Part shown: in pieces, positions 18,223 to 28,059 of the stretch
Layout of the letters: each line of letters starts with the position of its first letter
Numbering within the stretch: the stretch's first letter is position 1
NCBI GenBank assembly: GCA_030699935.1
Contig: JAUYKS010000003.1
Coordinates: 1-52,424 of the forward strand
Direction of reading: 5' to 3'
DNA: 52,424 bases
DNA from: a bacterium
GTDB taxonomy: Bacteria > Patescibacteriota > SICC01
Translations under genes and position numbers: made by a program
The notes under the pieces: model-generated
The model's database searches: none
The model's input: the letters and a program-made list of their open reading frames with translations, nothing else
Told to the model about the DNA's origin: nothing

Positions 18223-19677
18223 TTACCGCAGACGCTTCGGCGTATACAGCGGGTAGTGCTCTCGTAGCGCTTCCATGATCCGGGTCAGGATGTCGATGTT
18301 GACGCCGATCCCGCGCCGCAGCCGCCCGTCCACGAAACGGACCCGGAAGACGATCTGCATGAGGTATCCCTCCAGGCTCGGGGTAAGACGCAGGCCGAAA
18401 CGCGCCGCCAATTTCCGGAGCATCCGCTTGGCCCGGCGGCGGGTATCCGCGTCCGGGAGCGGCGGGATGCCTTCGGGACCGGACCCGGAACCGCCCCGGA
18501 ATTCCGGAACCGGGATCCGCGGCGTCCGCCCCCGCGGTCGGCGTGAGTCCCGGCGCGGCGATTCCGAAGCCGGGAAAACCGGTTCGGCGGGAGTTTCCGG
18601 TTTGGGCGGTAGCGGCGTCTCTAGCACCGGCTTTTTCCTTTCGCGTTCTTCCGGGGGTTCCGGCGGAACTTCCGGAATCGTCGTTTCGGCAGCCAACGCT
18701 TCGGCGGCCAGCTTGTCCGTTGCCGCTCCGCCGGCCTGGTCGAGTTCGGGCGAGCCGCCGGCGATCCGTGGCAAGCGCTCCGCGGCCCAGGCCCGTTCGA
18801 TCGTTTCCAGGGTACGTGCGAACGGAGACTCCGGTTCCCGGCGTATCGGCAGCGGTTCGGACGCCGTCTCCGACGCGATCCGCTCCGCCGCCCGTAACGA
18901 TCCGGCGAGGGATTCCGTCGCGTCAGGTCGTTCCGGTTCCGGCGCCGTCTTCGTCTTCGTTCCGACGGTCCGCTGCTCGACGATCGGCGAATCCTCCGAC
19001 GCCGTCTCGTGCACCTCGATCGTTCCCCGGTCGATGCTCACGAGGACCGGACCGCGGTCCGCGGTATCGATTACCAAGTCGACCGACTCCTCCGCCGGGA
19101 CGTTCCCGGCCAACGCTTCCGCCCGATCGGCCGCCTCTACCAAGGAAGGTCCTGGCTCGCCCGGCGCCGGCTCGGGAAACGCGGCCGCGATCTTCGCGAC
19201 CGTCTCCACCGGCGGCAGTGGCTCCGTTTCCCGGGCCACCGCGTAACGGACGGCGACCCGCTTGACGGGACCGTCCTCCGGTTCCGTTTCCGCGACGACG
19301 GCCCGGAGGAGCAGCGGCCCCTCTTCCAAATACCAGCGCATGTCCGGCCCGTGCCGTTGCCGCAGTTCCGCGTAGGCTTCCTCGCCGATGGATTCACGAA
19401 GCTCCGCCAACTCCACCCGGCGGCGGAACGCAGCTTCCGCGGCGATCTTCCGGATTTCCGATTCCGGGACCTTTTCGGACGTTTCCGGCGTTGGCTCGGG
19501 AGTCTCGCCGGACCGTCGTGACTTTTTCGAACGATCCATTGAAGCGTCCGGCGGATTCCCTTCCGCGCCTTCCTTGTCGTCGGCTCGTTTTCGTTTCCGT
19601 CTTTTTTCCACTTCCGGGTCCGGGACCTCGCCGGCAGCTTCGCTATCCACCCAGCGCCGTCCGGAACGCTCCGTCAT
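18223..19677 (-). CDS. Hypothetical Glu/Pro-rich protein with basic C-terminal domain
   Basis: 484 aa; overlaps tig stop by 4 nt (ATGA); low-complexity middle, ordered-looking C-terminus RRRAKRMLRKLAARFGLRLTPSLEGYLMQIVFRVRFVDGRL. Confidence 0.7.
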   Translation of the reverse strand: MTERSGRRWVDSEAAGEVPDPEVEKRRKRKRADDKEGAEGNPPDASMDRSKKSRRSGETPEPTPETSEKVPESEIRKIAAEAAFRRRVELAELRESIGEEAYAELRQRHGPDMRWYLEEGPLLLRAVVAETEPEDGPVKRVAVRYAVARETEPLPPVETVAKIAAAFPEPAPGEPGPSLVEAADRAEALAGNVPAEESVDLVIDTADRGPVLVSIDRGTIEVHETASEDSPIVEQRTVGTKTKTAPEPERPDATESLAGSLRAAERIASETASEPLPIRREPESPFARTLETIERAWAAERLPRIAGGSPELDQAGGAATDKLAAEALAAETTIPEVPPEPPEERERKKPVLETPLPPKPETPAEPVFPASESPRRDSRRPRGRTPRIPVPEFRGGSGSGPEGIPPLPDADTRRRAKRMLRKLAARFGLRLTPSLEGYLMQIVFRVRFVDGRLRRGIGVNIDILTRIMEALREHYPLYTPKRLR

Positions 19678-20969
19678 CCCGTCGCGTACTCCACCAGTTT
19701 GTCGACGGCCTGGCGGTTGCCCAGGATCCGCCGGACGTACGCCTTGAACTCGTCGCCCTTGATCCGTTCCTTGATCTTGTCGTCCGGCACGGCGGCGAGC
19801 TGCGTCGCGATCTCTTCCTTCAGGCGCTTCTCGGACACCTCGATCTTCTCCTTTTCCTGGATCGCGTTCAGGACCAGGCTCATCTTGACCCGCCGCTCGG
19901 CCTCGCCGCGCTGGTCCTTCCGGAAGTCATCCTCGGTCTTGCCGGATTGCTCGAGATATTTGTCGAAGGGGATTCCCTGCCGCTCGACGTGTTGCCGGAA
20001 CTCTGCGAACATCCGGGTCAGCTCGTCGCCGACCAGCTCTTCGGGTACCTCGACCTTCGCCCGGTCCACGACCTGGTTGACGACTTCCTGCTCGGTCTTC
20101 TGCCGGGCTTCTTGCTCCTTCTCTTTCTTGAGGTTCTCGGCCAGCCGCTTGCGCAGGTCGCCGACCGACTTCGCGCCGAAACCCTTGGCAAAGTCGTCGT
20201 CCAACTCCGGCAACTTGGTCTCCTGGACCTGGCGCATCGTCACCGTGAACTCGACCGGCTTTCCGGCCAGCGACTGCTCGTGATAGTCCTTCGGGAAGGT
20301 GAGCGTGAACGTCTTCACCTGGCCGGTCTTCAGGCCGACCAGCTCTTCCTCGAAGCCCGGGATGAAGCCGCCCTGTCCGAGCACCAGCGGGTGGTTCTCG
20401 CTCTTGGCGCCGGGGACCTCGGCCTTGTCCTTGCCTTTCCCCTGCTTGCCGACGAAGTCGATCTCGACGCGGTCCCCTTCCTTGGCGGCGCGGGTGACCT
20501 GCGCGAAACCGGCCCGCCCCTTCCGGAGCTGGTCCAACGCCTCGTCCACCTGCTTGTCGGAGTACTCAGATCGCTGCGGCTTCACGGATACCTTCTTGTA
20601 GTCGCCGAGGGTGACCGGCGGCATCACCGCGACGGTCGCCGTGAAGGAGAGGCCGTCCTTCTCGAGGTCGTCGTGCTCATGCTTGAGGTCGGTCTGCGGC
20701 CGCCCGACCGGACGGAGGTCGTGCTTCATCACGGCCTTGTAGTAGCTCTCGGCGACCGCCAGCTCCATCGCCTCGTGCGCGATGTGATGCGGGCCGGTCC
20801 GCGACTCGAGCACCGAACGCGGCGCCTTGCCCTTCCGGAATCCGGGCAGGTTCGCTTGCTTCGCGAGGTTCTTCACGGCCTGCTCGAAGTACCCCCGCAT
20901 CTCCTCGGGGCTGATCGAGATCTTCAGCGAGACCTCGCTTTTCGGCAATTCCTTCAGTTCGATGTCCAT
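19674..20969 (-). CDS. tig: Trigger factor
   Basis: MDIELKELPKSEVSLKISISPEEM..., NLPGFRKGKAP, FKBP-like VEIDFVGK. Start moved to 20969 because the longer ORF runs through a tRNA. Confidence 0.95.
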   Translation of the reverse strand: MDIELKELPKSEVSLKISISPEEMRGYFEQAVKNLAKQANLPGFRKGKAPRSVLESRTGPHHIAHEAMELAVAESYYKAVMKHDLRPVGRPQTDLKHEHDDLEKDGLSFTATVAVMPPVTLGDYKKVSVKPQRSEYSDKQVDEALDQLRKGRAGFAQVTRAAKEGDRVEIDFVGKQGKGKDKAEVPGAKSENHPLVLGQGGFIPGFEEELVGLKTGQVKTFTLTFPKDYHEQSLAGKPVEFTVTMRQVQETKLPELDDDFAKGFGAKSVGDLRKRLAENLKKEKEQEARQKTEQEVVNQVVDRAKVEVPEELVGDELTRMFAEFRQHVERQGIPFDKYLEQSGKTEDDFRKDQRGEAERRVKMSLVLNAIQEKEKIEVSEKRLKEEIATQLAAVPDDKIKERIKGDEFKAYVRRILGNRQAVDKLVEYATG

Positions 20970-20989
20970 ACGTCGTATCAGTATATAGG

Positions 20990-21074
20990 TGCCGGGGAGA
21001 GGAATCGAACCTCCACGGGTGTTACCCCACCGGGTCCTAAACCCGGCGCGTCTGCCTAGTTCCGCCACCCCGGC
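20990..21074 (-). tRNA. tRNA-Leu (anticodon UAG)
   Basis: Minus strand GCCGGGG...GCCGGGTTTAGGACCCGG...long variable arm...GGTTCGATTCC...CCCCGGC; acceptor stem pairs 7/7; anticodon loop TTTAGGA. Confidence 0.95.
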
Positions 21075-21228
21075 GAGTGTAGGCAATTGTATTCTACCGC
21101 TCCAGTTCGAGCAGTGCCGCCTCGCGGCGCAGCCAGTAGGCGGCGCGCCGCAGCATGCGGGTCAGAAAACGCAAGGCCTTGATCATCACGAGCATCCGCC
21201 AGCGTCTGAGCATCGTCATTGGCCGCCC

Positions 21229-21855
21229 TCACACCGTCACTTGATCGCGCATCTTTTCGAACGTCTTCTCGCCAATGCCGGAGACTTCCATCAGCTCTTC
21301 CGCGCTTTCGAACGGACCGAAGGCCTCCCGGTAGTCGATGATCTTCTTGGCGGTCACTTCGCCGACGCCGGGCAGGTTTTCCAGTTCAGAGGCCGTCGCG
21401 GTATTGATATTGATCAGGCCGTCGGACTCCCCATCGTCACCGACACTGCCGCCGTTATTGCTGCCCGCCGGATCGCTAGTCGACTCGACCATCTCGCCGA
21501 CCAGCGGGATATAGAGCTTCTGGTGATCCTTCAGCTCCTCGGCTTGGTTGAGATCCTTGGCGACCCAGACCCTGTCCGCATCCTGCGTGAACCCGCCGGA
21601 CGCCTTGACCGCGTCCGCCACCAGGCTGCCGCCGGGCAGCTCCCGGACGCCCGGCTTGGCGACCGCCCCCTCGATGTCCACCACGATCGTCAGCGGCGCG
21701 GTCGGTTGGGGCGACGGGCTGGGCAGCGTCGCGTCGAGCACTAACGGCTGCCCTTGCAAGCGGCTTGAGACGATCCCCGTCGCGACGGTCGCCACGATGG
21801 CGACCGCGACAGCCGGTATCCGGAACCGGTTCCACAATGCGATGATGCGCTCCAT
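21229..21855 (-). CDS. comEA: ComEA-like protein (SLBB plus helix-hairpin-helix)
   Basis: N-terminal TM, VVDIEGAVAKPGVRELPGGSLVADAVKASGG, ININTATASELENLPGVGEVTAKKIIDYRE. Confidence 0.88.
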   Translation of the reverse strand: MERIIALWNRFRIPAVAVAIVATVATGIVSSRLQGQPLVLDATLPSPSPQPTAPLTIVVDIEGAVAKPGVRELPGGSLVADAVKASGGFTQDADRVWVAKDLNQAEELKDHQKLYIPLVGEMVESTSDPAGSNNGGSVGDDGESDGLININTATASELENLPGVGEVTAKKIIDYREAFGPFESAEELMEVSGIGEKTFEKMRDQVTV

Positions 21856-21861
21856 AAAAGG

Positions 21862-21884
21862 TAGGTTGCTTACTAAGCAACCTA
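21862..21884 (-). promoter_or_regulatory. 10-bp-arm inverted repeat between comEA -10 and ATG
   Basis: TAGGTTGCTT-ACT-AAGCAACCTA; TATGAT directly upstream on the minus strand. Confidence 0.5.
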
Positions 21885-21946
21885 TCATATAGTAGCTTGT
21901 TTGCCAACATGCGCCGGTGCAACGAAGGCCGAGCCGGATGATGCCG

Positions 21947-24040
21947 TCACGCCAGACGGGCGGCGGCGAGCACCTTGTCCCGAAGCGCCGGAATCGTCTT
22001 CAGCCGAGGGTCGCGCTCCAGCAAGTCCCGGGCCGCGGCGCGGGCTGACTTCAGCAGCCGCGGGTCGGACAGGCCTTCGATCGACACGGCGAATCCGGAT
22101 TGTACGGTGCCGAGCACTTCCCCGGGCCCGCGGATTTCCAAGTCGACCTCCGCCAGCTCGAACCCGGAGTCGGTCCGCTCCATCGCCCGGAGCCGTTCGT
22201 TGTCCGCGGACGCGCCGTCGCCCGGCAACAGGTAGCAGTAAGACCGGTGCTTGCCGCGCCCGATCCGTCCGCGCAGCTGGTGGAGCTGGGCCAGCCCGAA
22301 CCGCTGCGCTTCCTCGATTACCATCACCGTGGCGTTCGGGACGTCGACTCCGACCTCCACCACCGAGGTCGAGACGAGTACGTCGAGTTCACCCCGCGAG
22401 AACGCGTCCATCGTCCGCACCTTGTCCTCGGCGGGCAGCCGGCCGTGCAAGAGCGCGACCTTGTATCCGTCGAACACCGTCGCTGCCAGCCGCTCGAATT
22501 CCTCTTCCGCCGCCTTCAGGCCCAGCTGAGAATCCGAGATCACCGGGTAAAGCACGAACGCCTGACGGCCCTTCGCGAGTTCGTCGCGGACCGCCGCGAA
22601 CGCCTTGTCCCGTCCGGCCGGCGCGACCACTTTCGTCGCGACCGCCGGGCGGCCCGCCGGCCGCTCGGGGATGATCGAGAGATCCTGGTCTCCGTAGGCC
22701 ACGAGGGCCAGCGTCCGGGGAATCGGCGTCGCGGTCATGCTGAGCAGATGCGGCGCCCCTGCTGACGACTTCACGAACTGCTCGGCCCGCAGCTTGGCGC
22801 GTTGCTCGACCCCGAACCGGTGCTGTTCGTCGACGATCGCCAGACCCAGCCGTTGCCAGCGGACGTCCCGTTGGATCAGCGCGTGCGTCCCGACGACGAT
22901 CGGTGCACCAGACGCGATCCGGCCGCGCGCCTCGTCCTGTTCGGCGGCGGGCTGCCCGCCGGCCAGTAGCGCGACCTCCAGGCCGAGCGGCTCGAACCAC
23001 TGCCGGAGCGTCGCCGCATGTTGCCGCGCAAGCACTTCGGTCGGCACCATGAACGCCGTCTGGAGACCCGCGGCCGCGGCTTGATGCGCGGCGGCGGCCG
23101 CCACGGCCGTCTTGCCGGATCCGACGTCGCCTTGGAGCAGCCGCAACATCGGCCGATCGCGGCCGAGGTCGGACAGGATCTCGTCGAGCGCAGTGCGCTG
23201 TCCTGTGGTCAGTTTCCACGGCAGGGCCTTCAGGAACTTGTCCAGCGCGGTGGTGTCGGTCGGGATCACTGTGGCCCGGGCTTCCTCTTGCCATTCGCGG
23301 CGGCGGCGCTGGGCGATCAACTGCTGGTAAAACACTTGCTCGAAATCGAACCGGTAGCGCGCCCGCTTGGCCGCGTCACTGTCCTCCGGAAAGTGGATGC
23401 TCCGGACCGCCTCGGCGACCGGCAGCAGGTCCGCACCGTCGCGGATATCATCCGGCAACGTTTCCGGCATTCGGTCGGCGTAACTCAGGAGCGGCCGGAT
23501 CTTGTAACGAAGCCAGCGCGAGCTGAGTCCTTCCGTCTCCGGATAGACCGGCACCAGCCGCCCGGAGTGGGTCTGCTCTCCGGTCAATGTCCGTCGCTCG
23601 ACGGCCGGGCTCTGGAGGTTGGTCCCGTACTTGCCGGTCTTCAGCTTCCCGACGAAGACGTATTCCTTGCCGACGATCAGTGACTCCGCTAGATACGGCT
23701 GATTGAACCAGACCGCTTCCAAGATAGCCGCCTTGGCAGCCTTGGCAGCCTTGTCTCCGAGTACGGCCGTCACTATGCTGCGCCGGCCGCGCAACCGCCG
23801 CAGCCGGACCGACTTGACCGGTGCCCGGAGCGTGACCGACCCGCCCGCCGGTAGGCTTCCCGACGCCAGCAATTCCGGCAACGTCGTGGTTTCCCGCAGG
23901 TCGTCGTACCGCCGTGGGGCGTAGCGGAGCAGGTCGCCGACCGTCCGGATCCCGAGCCGGTGCAGCCGTTTGGCGTACGCCGGCCCGACGCCGGGAAGCG
24001 TGTCGATCTGCTGCTGGATGATGTCGAGTTTAGCTTGCAT
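21947..24040 (-). CDS. recG: ATP-dependent DNA helicase RecG
   Basis: 697 aa; QGDVGSGKTAVAAAAA, DEQHRFGVEQR, SMTATPIPRTLAL, QLRGRIGRG. Confidence 0.96.
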   Translation of the reverse strand: MQAKLDIIQQQIDTLPGVGPAYAKRLHRLGIRTVGDLLRYAPRRYDDLRETTTLPELLASGSLPAGGSVTLRAPVKSVRLRRLRGRRSIVTAVLGDKAAKAAKAAILEAVWFNQPYLAESLIVGKEYVFVGKLKTGKYGTNLQSPAVERRTLTGEQTHSGRLVPVYPETEGLSSRWLRYKIRPLLSYADRMPETLPDDIRDGADLLPVAEAVRSIHFPEDSDAAKRARYRFDFEQVFYQQLIAQRRRREWQEEARATVIPTDTTALDKFLKALPWKLTTGQRTALDEILSDLGRDRPMLRLLQGDVGSGKTAVAAAAAHQAAAAGLQTAFMVPTEVLARQHAATLRQWFEPLGLEVALLAGGQPAAEQDEARGRIASGAPIVVGTHALIQRDVRWQRLGLAIVDEQHRFGVEQRAKLRAEQFVKSSAGAPHLLSMTATPIPRTLALVAYGDQDLSIIPERPAGRPAVATKVVAPAGRDKAFAAVRDELAKGRQAFVLYPVISDSQLGLKAAEEEFERLAATVFDGYKVALLHGRLPAEDKVRTMDAFSRGELDVLVSTSVVEVGVDVPNATVMVIEEAQRFGLAQLHQLRGRIGRGKHRSYCYLLPGDGASADNERLRAMERTDSGFELAEVDLEIRGPGEVLGTVQSGFAVSIEGLSDPRLLKSARAAARDLLERDPRLKTIPALRDKVLAAARLA

Positions 24041-24070
24041 GGAGCCGAAGGAGTTGCGCTCCCTCCGGCG

Positions 24071-25303
24071 TCAGCGCGTCACCTTGAGGAACCGCCGCTT
24101 GCCCACTCGGATGATCGGATAGGCGCTGGCGACCACGGACACGTTCGGATCGGTCTGGACGACGTCGTTCACCTGCACCGCCCCCTGCTGGATCAGCCGG
24201 TGTGCCTCGGACGAACTGCGGGCCATGCCGGATTCCTTGAGGACCTTCCAAAGCGGGACAGCCAGCCCTTCGGCGCGCCAGGTCGGGATGCCTTTCGGAG
24301 TCTCCTTCTTCTGGAACACGCGCACGAACGCCCGTTCCGCCTTCTCGGCGGCGTCCTTCCCTTGTACCTCGAGGACGATCGCCTTGGCCAACTGCATCTT
24401 GGCGTCGCGCGGGTTCTGCTTGATGGTCCGCTTCAGATCTTCCACCGCTTCCACCGATTGGCTGGTGCACCACTCGAACGCCGGCACCACGACCTCGTCC
24501 GGCAGATGCATGACCTGTCCGTAGAGTTCCTGCGGCTTGCCGGCGATCGCGATCGCGTTGCCTTCGGTCTTGCCGATCTTCACTCCCTTGGAGTCCGCCA
24601 ACAGCGGCACGGTCAGGACGAACTTCTCCTTGTCCTTGTATTCCTTGAGTAGCTTGCGTCCCTGCAGCATGTTGTACGTCTGGTCGGTGGCGCCGACCTC
24701 GACGTCGACGTTCAGGGCGACCGAGTCGTAGCCCTGCATCAGCGGGTAGAGGAACTCGCGGAGACTGATCGGCTTGCCCTGGTTCATCCGGCGCTCGAAC
24801 ATATCACGCTCCAGCAACTGCTGCACGGTGAAGTGCTGCGCCAGCTCGGCGACGCCGCTGAAGTCCATCTGCTCCAGCCAGGTTGAGTTGAATTCCGTCC
24901 GGGCCGGGTTGGCGCCGCGGAACTTGAGGAGCTTTTTCACCTGCCGTTTGTAGGCGCGGGCGTTCCGGAGTACCTGGGTCTTGGTGAGCGGCTGGCGGGC
25001 CGCCTGTTTGTCGGACGGATCCCCCGTCTGCGCGGTAAAGTCGCCGAAGAGCAGGATCACCTCGTGACCGAGCTCCTGGAAGTGCCGCATCTTCTGCAGC
25101 ACGATCAGGTGCCCGATGTGCAGGTCCGGCGAAGTCGGGTCGAGCCCGAGGTACACCTTGAGCCGGCGCCGGCCGCGCAACAGCTGCACGAGCGCTTCGC
25201 GTGACGGATAGATCGTATCCGTCCCGCGGTCGACCAACTGCGTGATTAGCGCCTCCTTTTGGGCTTCCGGCTTGGAATCTGCTTTAGTGACGGTTTTTGT
25301 CAT
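24071..25303 (-). CDS. tyrS: Tyrosine--tRNA ligase
   Basis: LGLDPTSPDLHIGHLIVLQKMRHFQELGH (HIGH), KIGKTEGNAIA (KMSKS-like), S4-like C-terminus. Confidence 0.95.
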   Translation of the reverse strand: MTKTVTKADSKPEAQKEALITQLVDRGTDTIYPSREALVQLLRGRRRLKVYLGLDPTSPDLHIGHLIVLQKMRHFQELGHEVILLFGDFTAQTGDPSDKQAARQPLTKTQVLRNARAYKRQVKKLLKFRGANPARTEFNSTWLEQMDFSGVAELAQHFTVQQLLERDMFERRMNQGKPISLREFLYPLMQGYDSVALNVDVEVGATDQTYNMLQGRKLLKEYKDKEKFVLTVPLLADSKGVKIGKTEGNAIAIAGKPQELYGQVMHLPDEVVVPAFEWCTSQSVEAVEDLKRTIKQNPRDAKMQLAKAIVLEVQGKDAAEKAERAFVRVFQKKETPKGIPTWRAEGLAVPLWKVLKESGMARSSSEAHRLIQQGAVQVNDVVQTDPNVSVVASAYPIIRVGKRRFLKVTR

Positions 25304-25339
25304 GTATCTGCCTTGCCAACCCATTATAGCTATACTTAT

Positions 25340-28048
25340 ATGGCTAGCGCTGCACCGTACATCGCGGCACCGCTCGATGCAAGCATGGGAAGAGTAAAAA
25401 ACGCAATCGCTGACCTGTTCGCCAAGGACCGGCTGACCGCCGACGACGGTTCGGTCTGGAAGGACGCGCAAGGACAATGGCGGAAACGCCGAGTCCTGAA
25501 GCTATCGGGTTCCAGCGGCTTCTTCGCGTTATGCCTGTTCCTGGCGATCGCCTCGATCGGCCTGCCGCTGCCGGGGCGCGTCAACGATGCCCGGGCCGAA
25601 GCCACCTCGCTCTATGCCCGCGACGGCAAGACCCTCCTCTATAAGATCCGCGGCGAGAAGAACCGCAGCCGGATCGACTTCAGCCAGATGCCGAAGTGCA
25701 TCAAGGACGCGACCGTCGCCACCGAGGACAAGAGCTTCTACAAGCACCAAGGGCTCGACCCGCGCGGCATGGCCCGGGCGTTGATCGTCAACCTCGAGTT
25801 CGGCCAGACCAGCCAGGGAGGCTCGACGATTACCCAGCAGCTGGTGAAGAACGCCCTGCTTTCGCCGGAGCGGACATATACCCGAAAGGCCAAGGAGCTG
25901 ATTCTCTCGCTGGAAATCGAGCAGATGTTGTCCAAGGACGAGATCCTGAAGCTATACCTCAACGAGATCCCGTACGGCCACAGCGCCTACGGCATCGAGG
26001 CCGCTTCGCAGACGTACTTCGCCAAACCGGCGCGCCGGCTGACACTTCCCGAATGCGCCACCCTGGCCGCCCTGCCCCAGGCACCGAGCCTGTACTCACC
26101 GTACATCGGCGACAAGAAACTGCTGCGCGAACGGACGCTGTTCGTCCTCGAGCAGATGCAGAACCAGAAATACATCGATCAGGCGGAACGCGACCAGGCC
26201 ACCGTCTCGGTGAAGAAGGGGCTGCAGTTCGCAGCTGCCCGCGGCGAGGACATCAAGGCGCCGCACTTCGTGTTCTACGTCCGGCAGCAGTTGGAGCGGG
26301 AACTCGGCGTGAAGGCTATCCAGGAGGGCGGCTACAAGGTGATCACGACGCTCGATCCGAAGAAGCAGGACATCGCCGAGGACGTGGTAACCCAGGCCAG
26401 CGGCAACTTCGGACTGTACGGCGCGTCGAACGCGGCGCTGACCGCGGTCAACCCGAAGACCGGACAGATCGAGGCGATGGTCGGCAGCGTCGATTTCTTC
26501 GACACGAAGGGCGACGGCAACGTCAACGTGGCCACCGCCAACCGGCAGCCCGGATCTTCGTTCAAGCCGATCGTCTACCTGGCGGCGTTCAAGAAAGGGC
26601 AACTGACGAACCTCGAGAAGCCGCTGGCGATGAACCCCACCACCTTGCTTTGGGACGTGAAGACGGACTTCGGCGGCGGGTACGCGCCGAACAACTACGA
26701 CCGCACGTTCCGCGGTCCGATCAGCGCCCGGGACGCCCTGCAGCAATCGCTGAACGTCCCGGCCGTGAAGGTACTGGACCTAATCGGCGTTCGCACCGCC
26801 ACCGACCTGGCCCACCAGATGGGCATCACCACCCTGAACGATCCGGACCGGTACGGTGACTCGCTGGTGCTCGGCGGCGGCGAGGTGAAACTGCTCGAGC
26901 TGACCTCGGCGTACAACGTGATCGCCAACCAAGGCGTGGCCGCCGTCCGGCGCAGCAATCCCAACGGGACCCACACCACGGCTACGGCGATCCTCAAGGT
27001 GACCGACCGCGAGAAGAAGGACGTGACGGATGACATCACCGGGAACTTCCAGAAGGGAGACGAGGTGGTTTCGAAGGATCTCGCCTATCAGATCTCCGAC
27101 GTATTGTCCGACGATCCGGCCCGGGCGCCGCAGTTCGGCAGCGGCGGACCGCTGACGTTGCCGGGGCGTCCGGATACCGCCGCCAAGACCGGCACCACCG
27201 ACAGCTACCGGGACGCCTGGACGGTCGGGTTCACGCCGCAGCTGTCCGCCGGGGTCTGGGTCGGCAACAACGACAACACGCCGATGAACGAAGCGGGCGG
27301 CAGCCGGGCGGCAGCGCCGATCTGGCACGACTTCATGGTGCGGGTGTTGGCGGACAAGCCGGTCGTGCCGTTCGAGCGGCCGGAAGGCATCAAGGAACTC
27401 CGGGTCGACCGGCTGACCGGCCTGCTGCCCGGCCGGAACACGCGCCAGACCAAGTCGGACCTATTCACCGACAGTAACGCGCCGAAGCAGCGCAGCGACG
27501 CCGGTGTCGGCATCGACAAGACTGAGTGTAAGCCGCGCGTCTCATTGAACAGCCCGTCCGGCGGGACGATCGACTCCGGCAGCGTCAGCATCTCGGCCAC
27601 CGCGACGACGTCCGGAGACGGACCGGGAATCGCCCAGGTCAGCTTCAACGTGGACGGCCGCGTGATCGCGACCGACACCGCCCCGCCGTTCTCGACCGCT
27701 ACGACGCTCAGTGGCGGTTCGCACACGATCACGGCGACCGCCCGCAGCAAGGACTGCAGCGAGGGGATCAGCGGCGAGTCGAGACTGCACAGCGAACGCC
27801 CGAACAACCCGAACTGGGAGAAGCCGGTGCAGGCCTGGATCCGCGGCCACGGATTGTCCTTCGGCCAGTCGGATAATACCGAGACGGCGACCGATTCCGT
27901 CCGGGTGACGGTCGGCAGCGGTGAAACTCCGACGCCCGAACCCTCCCCGACGGATGGCGGAGGTGGCGACGGTGGTGGCGGTGCGCTCGGTCCGGGCAGC
28001 CTGACTGGTTACCTGCGGGACGACCAGCTCCGGCTGCAGTTCGCTTGA
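25340..28048 (+). CDS. Class A penicillin-binding protein (transglycosylase/transpeptidase) with Ig-like C-terminal region
   Basis: ATEDKSFYKHQGLDPRGMARA, GGSTITQQLVKN, QPGSSFKPIVYLAAF, AKTGTTDSYRDAWTVGFTPQL. Confidence 0.95.
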   Translation: MASAAPYIAAPLDASMGRVKNAIADLFAKDRLTADDGSVWKDAQGQWRKRRVLKLSGSSGFFALCLFLAIASIGLPLPGRVNDARAEATSLYARDGKTLLYKIRGEKNRSRIDFSQMPKCIKDATVATEDKSFYKHQGLDPRGMARALIVNLEFGQTSQGGSTITQQLVKNALLSPERTYTRKAKELILSLEIEQMLSKDEILKLYLNEIPYGHSAYGIEAASQTYFAKPARRLTLPECATLAALPQAPSLYSPYIGDKKLLRERTLFVLEQMQNQKYIDQAERDQATVSVKKGLQFAAARGEDIKAPHFVFYVRQQLERELGVKAIQEGGYKVITTLDPKKQDIAEDVVTQASGNFGLYGASNAALTAVNPKTGQIEAMVGSVDFFDTKGDGNVNVATANRQPGSSFKPIVYLAAFKKGQLTNLEKPLAMNPTTLLWDVKTDFGGGYAPNNYDRTFRGPISARDALQQSLNVPAVKVLDLIGVRTATDLAHQMGITTLNDPDRYGDSLVLGGGEVKLLELTSAYNVIANQGVAAVRRSNPNGTHTTATAILKVTDREKKDVTDDITGNFQKGDEVVSKDLAYQISDVLSDDPARAPQFGSGGPLTLPGRPDTAAKTGTTDSYRDAWTVGFTPQLSAGVWVGNNDNTPMNEAGGSRAAAPIWHDFMVRVLADKPVVPFERPEGIKELRVDRLTGLLPGRNTRQTKSDLFTDSNAPKQRSDAGVGIDKTECKPRVSLNSPSGGTIDSGSVSISATATTSGDGPGIAQVSFNVDGRVIATDTAPPFSTATTLSGGSHTITATARSKDCSEGISGESRLHSERPNNPNWEKPVQAWIRGHGLSFGQSDNTETATDSVRVTVGSGETPTPEPSPTDGGGGDGGGGALGPGSLTGYLRDDQLRLQFA

Positions 28049-28059
28049 CCGGAGACGGC

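Noticed and set aside
20970-21086. N-terminal extension of tig in the ORF track
   Set aside because: It reads through the tRNA-Leu gene; the trigger-factor homology starts at MDIELKELP (20969).
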